DNA from: an uncultured Bacteroidales bacterium | GTDB lineage: Bacteria; Bacteroidota; Bacteroidia; Bacteroidales; UBA932 | Reading direction: 5' to 3' | NCBI GenBank assembly: GCA_900545245.1 | Contig: UQYV01000001.1 | Span: 62,001 to 126,000, forward strand | DNA: 64,000 bases | Shown here: piece after piece, positions 17,250-25,166 of the stretch | Layout of the letters: each line of letters opens with the position of its first letter | Numbering within the stretch: position 1 is the stretch's first letter | The notes under the pieces: model-generated | The model's input: the letters and a program-made list of their open reading frames with translations, nothing else | The model's database searches: none | Told to the model about the DNA's origin: nothing | Made by a program: the position numbers and the translations under genes

Positions 17250-20200
17250 TCAGAAATTGACCTGAACGCCTACGTTGAAGGTCCGGCTCAGAGGGTAGGT
17301 GCTGTATTGAAGTTCCGGATCCCAATACTTGAACGTCGACCATACGGCAAGGTTGTCGCCGCTTACATAGACCCTGCAATGTGGGAAGGTATATCCAACT
17401 TCAAGCGTCTTGAATCTGAGGAAACTTCCGTCTTTCATCCAGAATGTACTCGGATTGAGGTTGTTTTCCTGCTGTGCCTGTGCGGTTGCGAGCCTAGGCC
17501 ACACGGCCTTGGAGTTGTCGGTGCCTTCTTTCCAGTAGCCGTCGGCAATCCACTGCATCAGGTTGCGGTCCGCCGTCCATGACTGGTTAAAAGGCTGCAT
17601 CGAACTCGGGTCAAGCATGATTTTCCGTTTGGCCGAGCCGTTGAAGAATACGCTCGCGTCCAACTTTTTCCAGGTCACGCTGATGCCGAAACCATACTGT
17701 ATGCGCGGTGTACTTCCATAGGGAGAGAGCATGACCTTGTCCTCGGACGTGATGGCTCCGTCTCCGTTTATGTCCCTGTATTTCAGATCTCCCGGCATTA
17801 CGTGACTTCCGAAGAAACTCTGGTCGGCGTGTCTGGCGATGTCCTCTTCGTCGGAGAAGAACCCGTCGCAGATGAATCCGTATAGGGCATTGAGCGGCTT
17901 TCCTGTCTGGGTCTGCCATGAGTAGTCGTACTCTGGTTCGTCCTTATAGACCAGTTTGTTCGCCGTGTAGGTGAAGTTGCTGCGCAGGTCGATGGTGAGC
18001 TCGGGGATAATTTCCTTGCGGTAGTTGACGCTGAACTCCACGCCCCGGTTGTTTACCTTGCCGAGATTTGCCCACGGCTTCACTCCCATATATCCCATGA
18101 TGTCGGGGAATGACGCCCTCTCGATTAGTATTCTTTCCCGCTGGTAGTCAAACCAGTCGAAGACAATCTGGAGGTCGTTGAAAAGATGGATGTCCAGACC
18201 TAAGTCAAACTGTTTCGAACGTTCCCATGACGGGTTCTCGACCGGATAGTCCGTGATAATCGGCCCGTTGTACTTGTAGGAATAGTCACTTTGCATTCCT
18301 GACTGAAAGAAAGGTCCTCCGTAGAGATTGACCTTGTACATATACATATAGTACGGAGCATTGCTGCCTCCAGTCTCGTCGCTGCCGACGAGTCCATAGG
18401 ATGACCTAATCTTGAGGTGGGTCACCACATTCTTCAGCGGAGTCCAGAACTTCTCGTTGCTTACCACCCATCCGAGAGACATAGCCGGGAAGAGTTCAAA
18501 CCTTTCGCCCTTGCCGAGCCTTTCCGTACCGTTGTAGCCGAAGTTCACCTCGGCGAGGTAGCGGTTGTCGTAGTCGTAGGTCGCGCGTCCGGAGAATCCC
18601 TGGTTGCGGCTCGGGAGCACCGATGTTCGGTACTGTCTCATCATGTACATGAGCATTCCCGTGACGGTGTGCTTTCCGAAGCGCCTGTTGTAGTTTGCCC
18701 TTGCATCGAAATAGAATAGATTGTCCGATGTCTTGGAGACTCCAGACTGGTTGATGTAGGTCTCTCCTTCCTTGAGCAGGTCGAGCACATACTTGTCTGC
18801 CACGACGTTATAGCTGTCGGGCGCAACACGGTAGAGATATGGCGAAAGCGACCTTGTGTATGAAGCGTATGACCAAGCATTGAAGTTGACCAGTGCGGAG
18901 AGGGAAAGCCCCTGCGTGATGAAGTCAAGCTTCTGGTCGAAGTTGAGCGAGACATTGAGCTTGTTCTCGTTCACCTCCTTGAAAGAGTTGAGCATGTTCG
19001 CGTAAGGGTTGGTGTAGTAGCTTTTAGAACTTACGAACTCGGAACCGAACTTCATGTGACCGCATCCGTCGTCTGGGAATACGGCCGGATAAAGCACAGG
19101 GTTGTTCTTGTAAATCTCCTTGAAAATCGCATCAGACGATGTGTTCGGAGACTTGAGGTTGGAAATCTGCGCGTTCATCCTCAGTCCGAGTGTTGTCGAA
19201 TTTGTGACTTTGTATTGGAGATTGTTCTGGAAGATGTACCTCATCTGGTTGTGGTTGTTGTCCAGTGAGTAGTTCTTCGGAACGTTCAGCATTCCGCTGT
19301 CGTGGTTGAGCTGAAGGGACATATAGTATGTCACGTGCGAACCTCCTCCCTGGATGTTGATGTTCGCCCTTTCGTTCATCGTGAACTTCTTGAGCATGAG
19401 GCTGTACCAGTCTACGTCGGGATAGACGTACTCGTTCACGTGATTCCGCGTTCCTTCAATCTTCACGTCGCTATATTTCTGAAGCGGAGATGAAGACCGC
19501 ATCCTATGGGCGTAGTTGTATGTTTCCATGAATGTCACGCCGTCGGTGTAGTCCACGACATTCACCGGCTGGAGGAACGAGTGTTCGTAGGTGACATTGA
19601 TTTTCGCCTTTGTGTTCTCCGTTCCCGTCTTTGTAGTTATAAGCATGACTCCGTTGGCTCCTCGCGCCCCGTAAATCGCAGTGGCGGAAGCATCCTTGAG
19701 AATAGAGAAAGATTCGATGGTCTCGGAGGGGATATTGTTCAGGTCGGCGGTGGAAATCTCAACTCCGTCCAGCATTATGAGAGGGGTGGAGCGTCCGCCG
19801 AAGGTGTTGATTCCGCGGATGTAGAATGAAGACGTACTTCCCGGCTCGCCGCTTGTGGTGACTGAAATTACTCCGGAAAGCTTACCGGCAAGGTTGTTTG
19901 TGAGCGATGATGACGGGGCGCGGAGTTTGTCTCCCGTCATGGATGTGATTGAACCGGTCACGGAAATTCTCTTCTGCGTACCTGCGCCCACGACCACCGC
20001 GTCCATAATCTCGTTGTCCGGCATCATCTTGACATTCAGTATTGCCAGGTCTCCCACGAGAATCTCGCTCTGGCGGAATCCGATGTAGGAGAATATCAGC
20101 GTGGCGTTCTCAGGGACTTCGATGCTATACTCACCGAGATCGTTGGTGATTGTTCCCGTGCCGGTTCCCTTGACCAGAACCCCGACTCCCACCAAAGGCT

Positions 20201-20570
20201 CCTCTCCGCTGTCATCAGTCACGACTCCCTTTACAGTGTGCGTGGACGAGGCTTTTTTCAGCGGCGCCGTTTTACTCAATGAAATCTGCTTCCCCCGGAT
20301 ACTATACCCTATGCCGGTTCCGTAAAAGAGTTTCTGAAGCAGCTCGTCGATAGTCGCTCCGCTGACAGATATGGAGACGTGCTGCCCTGTGTCTATGTCT
20401 TTGTTGAAGATGAAAACATAGTCAGTCGTCCGTTCTATGTGGTCGATGCAGTCTTGAATTGGCCGATCGGTCATCGAAAGGCTCAGTCCCGCGTCCTGCG
20501 CCAGGACCGAGCCTCCGAATGTTGATGCCATACAGAACAAGACCATTAAGGCCGATAAGAATTTCTTCAT
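17250..20570 (-). CDS. SusC/RagA TonB-linked outer membrane transporter with STN domain (locus A)
   Basis: This 1106-residue outer-membrane transporter imports oligosaccharides with SusD. After the signal peptide (1-25), an STN secretin/TonB domain lies at about 28-100 and a carboxypeptidase-regulatory-like domain at about 112-190. The plug (about 200-325) has FYIRGINTFGGRSTPLIMLDG and ILKDASATAIYGARGANGV, and a 22-strand barrel runs to the C-terminal aromatic residue in VGVQVNF. The STN domain marks transporters that signal through FecR to an ECF sigma factor, and both are encoded upstream at 23.1-25.0 kb. The 62-bp leader shows no clear promoter. Confidence 0.95.
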   Translation of the reverse strand: MKKFLSALMVLFCMASTFGGSVLAQDAGLSLSMTDRPIQDCIDHIERTTDYVFIFNKDIDTGQHVSISVSGATIDELLQKLFYGTGIGYSIRGKQISLSKTAPLKKASSTHTVKGVVTDDSGEEPLVGVGVLVKGTGTGTITNDLGEYSIEVPENATLIFSYIGFRQSEILVGDLAILNVKMMPDNEIMDAVVVGAGTQKRISVTGSITSMTGDKLRAPSSSLTNNLAGKLSGVISVTTSGEPGSTSSFYIRGINTFGGRSTPLIMLDGVEISTADLNNIPSETIESFSILKDASATAIYGARGANGVMLITTKTGTENTKAKINVTYEHSFLQPVNVVDYTDGVTFMETYNYAHRMRSSSPLQKYSDVKIEGTRNHVNEYVYPDVDWYSLMLKKFTMNERANINIQGGGSHVTYYMSLQLNHDSGMLNVPKNYSLDNNHNQMRYIFQNNLQYKVTNSTTLGLRMNAQISNLKSPNTSSDAIFKEIYKNNPVLYPAVFPDDGCGHMKFGSEFVSSKSYYTNPYANMLNSFKEVNENKLNVSLNFDQKLDFITQGLSLSALVNFNAWSYASYTRSLSPYLYRVAPDSYNVVADKYVLDLLKEGETYINQSGVSKTSDNLFYFDARANYNRRFGKHTVTGMLMYMMRQYRTSVLPSRNQGFSGRATYDYDNRYLAEVNFGYNGTERLGKGERFELFPAMSLGWVVSNEKFWTPLKNVVTHLKIRSSYGLVGSDETGGSNAPYYMYMYKVNLYGGPFFQSGMQSDYSYKYNGPIITDYPVENPSWERSKQFDLGLDIHLFNDLQIVFDWFDYQRERILIERASFPDIMGYMGVKPWANLGKVNNRGVEFSVNYRKEIIPELTIDLRSNFTYTANKLVYKDEPEYDYSWQTQTGKPLNALYGFICDGFFSDEEDIARHADQSFFGSHVMPGDLKYRDINGDGAITSEDKVMLSPYGSTPRIQYGFGISVTWKKLDASVFFNGSAKRKIMLDPSSMQPFNQSWTADRNLMQWIADGYWKEGTDNSKAVWPRLATAQAQQENNLNPSTFWMKDGSFLRFKTLEVGYTFPHCRVYVSGDNLAVWSTFKYWDPELQYSTYPLSRTFNVGVQVNF

Positions 20571-20632
20571 TAGTCCGTTCTTGCTTTGATGTGTTTCAAA
20601 AAATGAGAATTGTTTTTCACTTTTCTGTGGGG

Positions 20633-22879
20633 CTACAGTTTCTCAAAAGTCACGGTCTGCGGGTTCGTGTTCATGTCGACTGTCATCCTGTAGGTTCCGT
20701 AGTCGTCCCATTTTGACTTAGCGTCCGTCCAGCGGAGGTTGCCGTCAGTGCCCTGGGTGATTTTCCCGGTCTTGTCGTTAAGGTTGACACCGCTCACGAT
20801 GCCTCCGTTCCACCAGATGTTTCCGAAATATTTGAAGTTTAGGCCGTTGGTCCATCTGTCATAAGGCTCAAGCTTCCACCATGTTTCTCTGTAACGGCCT
20901 GTGAACTGATAGACCTTGTCTCCAATTTCAGCCATGAACGCAAGAGCTGTTCCTTCAACATTCCAGCCGACGCAATTCTTTATTGTAACCGACGCGACCC
21001 CTTCACCGCTTAGGAAAAGTGTTGAATATACTCCTCCATTGTTCTCAGACCTGAAGATTGTCCAAGAATTGTCAGGAATTTGATTCCCGGAATCAGACCA
21101 GCTGTTCTCGCGCGTTCCCAGGCGTAGCACGACCGTGTAGCTCCCCGTCTTTGAGTTGAACTTGCCGTCCTTGAGGAAGTCCGGGTCCTGCCTTACATAT
21201 TCAAGGTCATTGCACCCGGCGAAGGTCACAGGCTCTCCCTTGGTAAAGTTGAGAGTCGCGGTGTATTCGTTGTTTCCTGAGTATGTCATGGCAGTTCCGT
21301 TCACCGAAAGTTCGAGAGACTCCACTTTCTCGATGCTGAGCGTCATAGGGGAGGCCTTGTAGTTGAACGTCACTTTGTGGTAGCCGGCCTCGCAGCTCCA
21401 CTGCTTGAGTCCGTCGCTGTTCAGAGTAATCCCGTTCTCGCGGGAACTGTCCTTGAAGTACCACTCTCCGGAACCGGCATAGTTGTTCGGACCATTCCAA
21501 GTGTTCTCCGCCCACATGTTCTCGCCGTGAATCTTGAAGTTGTTGGCCGCCTTGAACCAACCGTACCAAGTTGCCTTACCCGCGGTCTTGTCTACGGTCA
21601 TTTCATATTTATTCATCTCCCAACTGAGGTTGTCTCCCACAATCCAGAACCTCTCGCCGGTTTCTTGAATCATCGAGAGTTTGTTCGTGTTGGTGTCGAG
21701 GATTATGGTGTAGTATTTCTCCCCGTAGTTCTTCCCGTCGTAAGACTGGATTTTGAGGGCACGCACTTCTTTCGTGTATTCTATGTCAAACACGCGATTT
21801 TGCTCTGAAACCCACGGATCGACTGGCGCGTAGTAGAATCCGCTTGTGCCGGCGGCAAACCAGATGTCATATTCCTGACCGCTGAGCCACTGATGCTCAA
21901 GCTTATATACGCCCGGCTCTACCTCAGTCATCGGGAAGTCTCCCTTGGTTTGTGGGTGAGTGGAGGACATTATCGGTGCTTGTCTCTCAACCTTTGTGGC
22001 GGCATCAAGGTCAATGTTCACCACGTTCACCGCTCCGGCGACCCATTCCTTCTCCTCCTTTGAAACGAACTGATAGACAGATCCGTCCGTGGTTATGGTG
22101 TAGGTCATGCTGCCTGCTTCGTTTGCTGCGACCTTTGTCGGAATCACGGTTGCATAGATTCCTTTGGCCTCACCAGCGGTCTTTGCCACGACAATCTCCG
22201 GTGTACGTACAGAAACGCTGACTTCATTGCCAGACCCCTTGGCGGAGTTCACTTCTCCATCGAAGCCTGCCGTGATGCTGCCTGCAATCTGTGCCGAGCC
22301 GGCGCTTACGCTGATGCTCTTGAGCTGCTCCGTGCCTGAGGCGGTGCTGCTGAATACATTGAATTTGAGCAGCGCCCCTGCAAGGCGGAAATATGCGTTG
22401 CAGGAACTGTTGCCATCTCCGACCGTGATGTCTGCAAGTTGCCCTTCAGCTGAACCTTTCGCGCCGCCGACGAGGAATAGTCTGTTGCCGGAAATCCCCG
22501 GAGTTTCCTGGGTCTGGGCGCTCGGAACGCTGAAAGTCACTCCAGCTTCTGAGACCTCGACTTTGGGCGACACGAGCCTATAGTTGCCGTCAGCGATTCC
22601 GCTGAAAGAAAACGCAGCCTGACTTCCTTCATTCGTTATGTCCTCTGATGTCAAGGCCGCTGATTCGTGGACGGAGTAGTCTGACAGTGAGACCAATGCA
22701 GCAGTTTCACCGATGCTCCACTGTGCCCGTGAATCATCCCCGATCCCCGCTTTTGTCGGGGCATAAATGGTCTGAGCCTTAATCGTGATGTTTCTTGAGA
22801 CCGTTTCCGGTGTCTTTTCTTTCTGACAAGCAGCGAGAGAGACGGCTGCCAATGCCATAAGTATAGATATCCTTTTCAT
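20633..22879 (-). CDS. Surface glycan-binding lipoprotein, fimbrillin-like N-domain with SusE/F-like tail
   Basis: This 748-residue lipoprotein has a lipobox at LAACQ (C18). The N-terminal part (about 25-290) resembles fimbrillin-family domains (THxIxAxT-like start, WSIGE, VVNIDL end). From about 300 to the end it contains several beta-sandwich modules with repeated WxVGDN, WYFKDSS and AxFMAEIGDKVYQFTG segments, recalling the SusE/SusF starch-binding modules. It precedes susC in the operon and is probably a multivalent surface glycan-binding protein. The rich Trp content fits carbohydrate stacking. I cannot name a precise family for the tail. Confidence 0.72.
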   Translation of the reverse strand: MKRISILMALAAVSLAACQKEKTPETVSRNITIKAQTIYAPTKAGIGDDSRAQWSIGETAALVSLSDYSVHESAALTSEDITNEGSQAAFSFSGIADGNYRLVSPKVEVSEAGVTFSVPSAQTQETPGISGNRLFLVGGAKGSAEGQLADITVGDGNSSCNAYFRLAGALLKFNVFSSTASGTEQLKSISVSAGSAQIAGSITAGFDGEVNSAKGSGNEVSVSVRTPEIVVAKTAGEAKGIYATVIPTKVAANEAGSMTYTITTDGSVYQFVSKEEKEWVAGAVNVVNIDLDAATKVERQAPIMSSTHPQTKGDFPMTEVEPGVYKLEHQWLSGQEYDIWFAAGTSGFYYAPVDPWVSEQNRVFDIEYTKEVRALKIQSYDGKNYGEKYYTIILDTNTNKLSMIQETGERFWIVGDNLSWEMNKYEMTVDKTAGKATWYGWFKAANNFKIHGENMWAENTWNGPNNYAGSGEWYFKDSSRENGITLNSDGLKQWSCEAGYHKVTFNYKASPMTLSIEKVESLELSVNGTAMTYSGNNEYTATLNFTKGEPVTFAGCNDLEYVRQDPDFLKDGKFNSKTGSYTVVLRLGTRENSWSDSGNQIPDNSWTIFRSENNGGVYSTLFLSGEGVASVTIKNCVGWNVEGTALAFMAEIGDKVYQFTGRYRETWWKLEPYDRWTNGLNFKYFGNIWWNGGIVSGVNLNDKTGKITQGTDGNLRWTDAKSKWDDYGTYRMTVDMNTNPQTVTFEKL

Positions 22880-22897
22880 GTGTTGGTTATTTGTTTT

Positions 22898-23032
22898 TCA
22901 ATTGTTTTCCGTGTTAAATTCGTTGTCCGTGGTTCCTTCCTCGAAGTAAATCTGGCCGGTGCTGATGGATGCGGCGAATCTCTCGTCGCACCCGAGGACG
23001 AGTTCGTTCATCTGTGGTTTCTGATAATTCAT
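22898..23032 (-). CDS. Micro-ORF of 44 residues beside locus A
   Basis: An ATG-to-TGA frame of 44 codons lies between FecR and the surface lipoprotein. The peptide begins MNYQKPQMNELVLGC, then ERFAASIS, and ends in an acidic, Asn-rich tail. It has no signal peptide and no membrane segment. The start MxYxxP, the acidic middle and the FAAS block recur in the 51-residue ORF at 29844-29999, which also lies in a fimbrillin/SusC locus. Short ORFs of this look are often unannotated in Bacteroidales. Shared sequence and position argue that it is real. Function is unknown; candidates are a modified peptide precursor or a small regulator. Confidence 0.6.
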   Translation of the reverse strand: MNYQKPQMNELVLGCDERFAASISTGQIYFEEGTTDNEFNTENN

Positions 23033-23115
23033 TGATTCAGTTTTAATTGATTGTTAAATATGTGGCAATTTATTTTTAATATTTAGAAATATGAGTCAAT
23101 CTATTTCCCTTGACT

Positions 23116-24264
23116 CTAAAATTTGTCTGTCCTATGTATCTCAACTGTTTCTCCATGCATCTCGAAACTTACCGGCGCCGTGAACGCAATCGTATTGAGC
23201 ACGCTTTCAAGTTCCTCTCGGAGGTCAATCTTTCCGTTGATGACGATGTCCTTGAGTGATTCCGTGTAATGGAACTCCACTCCGTAGTATGTGGCAAGTT
23301 TTTCGGCCACTTGTTCGATGTTCTGATTTCTGCAGATCATGCGCGGCTTGGTCCAGCAGGTCACCGTTTCCGTGTCCACGGCCTGTGCCTTTGTCAACTC
23401 CCCGTTTTCAAGACGAACCTGCTCCGACGGCGACAGGATGCAGGATTTTCCCCCATCGTTAGTTACGCTGACCTTTCCCTGCACTAGCGTGACTTCCGAA
23501 AGATTGTCGCGCGACTTCATGTTGAACTCAGTTCCGAGCACGCTGACCTTCATTCCGTCGGCGCTGACTGTAAACGGCCGTGAAGCATCCTTGACGACGG
23601 AGAAATACCCCTCGCCGCAGACATGAACCCGCCTCTCTTTTTCAGAGAACGCGGACGGAAATATAAAATCGGAGGATGAATTCAGATCCACGCGGCTTCC
23701 GTCGGGCAGGACGAGGTGAACCCAGTGTCTTTCGGGAACAATCACCCTGCTGTAGCCTTCATGTGCCGAGGACTCTATGTTTACGGAATTTATTGAGTAT
23801 GAACCGTTTTCGGAAATTATGATTTCGGAATATCGCGAATCTATGTCTATCGATTTCCCGTCGGATAATACAAGTCTCGTGTCCTTGAGCCCAGGCATTT
23901 CTTCCACTGCCGCGATATATTCATCCATTGTAGGCAACTTTGTGGTCTCGTCGTACAGGTCTTTGAACAGCAGAACTGAAACGCAAGCGACAGCCGCCGC
24001 GCAGGCAGCCACCGTCGCCACCCTCCATGTCCTTGAGAGCCTGCGTCTGCCTGACTTAATCCTGTTCAGAAATGCATTCCATCCAGCTGCCGTGTCCGGA
24101 CTGATCTGACTTCCAGCCTCCAGAGCCTTTGTATACACGGCCTTCAGGCTCGCATATTTCTTCTTGTTTTCCTCGTCGGCAAGACAGTTTTCGAGTTCGC
24201 ATCTTTCACTTTCCGACAATTTCTTTCCGAGTGATTTTATGATAAGGTCTGTGTTTGTGTCCAT
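23116..24264 (-). CDS. FecR-family anti-sigma factor (locus A)
   Basis: This 382-residue inner-membrane protein has a cytoplasmic N-terminal anti-sigma region (about 1-80), one membrane segment (about 83-103), a periplasmic FecR domain (about 185-285, with VDLNSSSDFIFPSAF, VHVCGEGYFSV and VLGTEFNM) and a C-terminal DUF4974 domain (about 310-380). It should receive a signal from the STN domain of SusC and release or activate the cognate ECF sigma factor. It lies 201 bp behind the sigma gene, separated by an intrinsic terminator, so expression of the two may be partly uncoupled. Confidence 0.93.
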   Translation of the reverse strand: MDTNTDLIIKSLGKKLSESERCELENCLADEENKKKYASLKAVYTKALEAGSQISPDTAAGWNAFLNRIKSGRRRLSRTWRVATVAACAAAVACVSVLLFKDLYDETTKLPTMDEYIAAVEEMPGLKDTRLVLSDGKSIDIDSRYSEIIISENGSYSINSVNIESSAHEGYSRVIVPERHWVHLVLPDGSRVDLNSSSDFIFPSAFSEKERRVHVCGEGYFSVVKDASRPFTVSADGMKVSVLGTEFNMKSRDNLSEVTLVQGKVSVTNDGGKSCILSPSEQVRLENGELTKAQAVDTETVTCWTKPRMICRNQNIEQVAEKLATYYGVEFHYTESLKDIVINGKIDLREELESVLNTIAFTAPVSFEMHGETVEIHRTDKF

Positions 24265-24300
24265 ATATTATACTTTGTGGTTTTTTATGATAATAGAAAA

Positions 24301-24327
24301 CCTTCAAAAATAATCCTCAATCAGAGG
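24301..24327 (-). repeat. Junction motif, copy at FecR-A
   Basis: On the minus strand the motif reads CCTCTGATTGAGG, then ATTATTTTTGAAGG. The same arrangement occurs at 38141-38165 and, diverged, at 41717-41742. It lies 37-63 bases before the FecR start. It could be a small hairpin with a U-rich tail, or contain the -7 form TATTTTTG. Confidence 0.5.
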
Positions 24328-24364
24328 CAATTTGCTCTTTTCATATTCATAGACACAAAAAAAT

Positions 24365-24396
24365 CGGGATACCCTAATAAAATTTTAGGTATCCCG
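24365..24396. terminator. Bidirectional intrinsic terminator between sigma-A and FecR-A
   Basis: CGGGATACC (24365-24373) and GGTATCCCG (24388-24396) form a perfect 9-bp stem that further pairs inward (TAA/TTA). T-runs follow on both strands (24400-24406 on plus, AAAAAAA at about 24357-24363 on minus). On the minus strand it follows the sigma gene stop by 69 bases. Confidence 0.8.
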
Positions 24397-24464
24397 TAGT
24401 TTTTTTCTGTAGTGCGGTCGTTCCTTTGACGACAGGGAAGTGATTAGCCTGCTCTATTTTCTTG

Positions 24465-25025
24465 TCATATTCCCAAGAATAGTAACAGAATCATGTGTTT
24501 TTTCAGATTCAGGCGTATGGTTTTCAGGCTCTTGGTGATGTACGCCTCCACCGATTTTTCGGACAACCCCATCCTTTCGGCAATCTCCGAGTTTTTCATG
24601 CCTTCTTTCCGCGACAGACTGAAAACTTCCTGACATTTCTCAGACAACGACGACATTGCGGCCCACACAACGGAACTGATGTCTTCCATATTCAGTCCAG
24701 CATCGACATTTTCGGGAGACTCGATGTCCTGCATGATGTCGAGATATGCGTACAAGTCCGTTTTCCTGAGCCTATTGAGGCAGCGGTTACGCACTGATGT
24801 CCTCAGATATGAATGGAAGGACTCCGAAATGTCTATTGACTCCCGGTTTTTCCACAAATGGAGCATGAGGTCAAGAATTACCTCCTCCGAGTCTTCTCTT
24901 GACTTAAGAAACCACCAGGCATAGCGGACAAGCGTGTCATAGTAAGCGTCAAACAGCCGCTTGAAGTCTTTCCTGCTCCCCGTCTGCCTAAATTCATTCC
25001 AAAGAATATTTCCTTCCGCAGTCAT
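24465..25025 (-). CDS. ECF RNA polymerase sigma factor (locus A)
   Basis: This 186-residue sigma-70 family factor has region 2 at about residues 20-85 (LFDAYYDTLVRYAWWFLKSREDSEE) and a region 4 helix-turn-helix at about 120-175 (KNSEIAERMGLSEKSVEAYITKSL). It lacks regions 1 and 3, as expected for ECF factors. Together with FecR (next gene) and the STN-containing SusC it forms a trans-envelope switch controlling the locus. The frame opens earlier at 25079. The ATG at 25025 is chosen because it gives the normal family N-terminus and places a good promoter upstream of the start. Confidence 0.92.
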   Translation of the reverse strand: MTAEGNILWNEFRQTGSRKDFKRLFDAYYDTLVRYAWWFLKSREDSEEVILDLMLHLWKNRESIDISESFHSYLRTSVRNRCLNRLRKTDLYAYLDIMQDIESPENVDAGLNMEDISSVVWAAMSSLSEKCQEVFSLSRKEGMKNSEIAERMGLSEKSVEAYITKSLKTIRLNLKKHMILLLFLGI

Positions 25026-25049
25026 TAAAATTTCCCCCAATTCGAACTG

Positions 25050-25080
25050 CAAATGTGGCGAAATTTTTACATAAATCAAA
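25050..25080 (-). promoter_or_regulatory. Promoter of the sigma-A gene
   Basis: On the minus strand TTTG (25080-25077), a 19-base spacer and CACATTTG (25057-25050) match the -33/-7 layout, with one mismatch in the -7 box. The transcript start would be near 25044. Confidence 0.5.
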
Positions 25081-25131
25081 CGGCATTTCCTCGGAATCTC
25101 ACTTTCTATAGGCGATTACGACCCACAGCAT

Positions 25132-25165
25132 CAGTTTTTTTATATTTCTGAAATATAGGAAACTG
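25132..25165 (-). terminator. Hairpin directly behind GH2 copy b
   Basis: CAGTTT/AAACTG and ATATTT/AAATAT form a nested stem around a 3-base loop, one base from the GH2b stop codon. No T-run follows on the minus strand, so it may protect the mRNA end rather than terminate transcription. Confidence 0.4.
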
Positions 25166-25166
25166 C

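Noticed and set aside
24365..24396. Regulatory operator rather than terminator
   Set aside because: The perfect stem with T-runs on both strands is fully explained as a bidirectional terminator.
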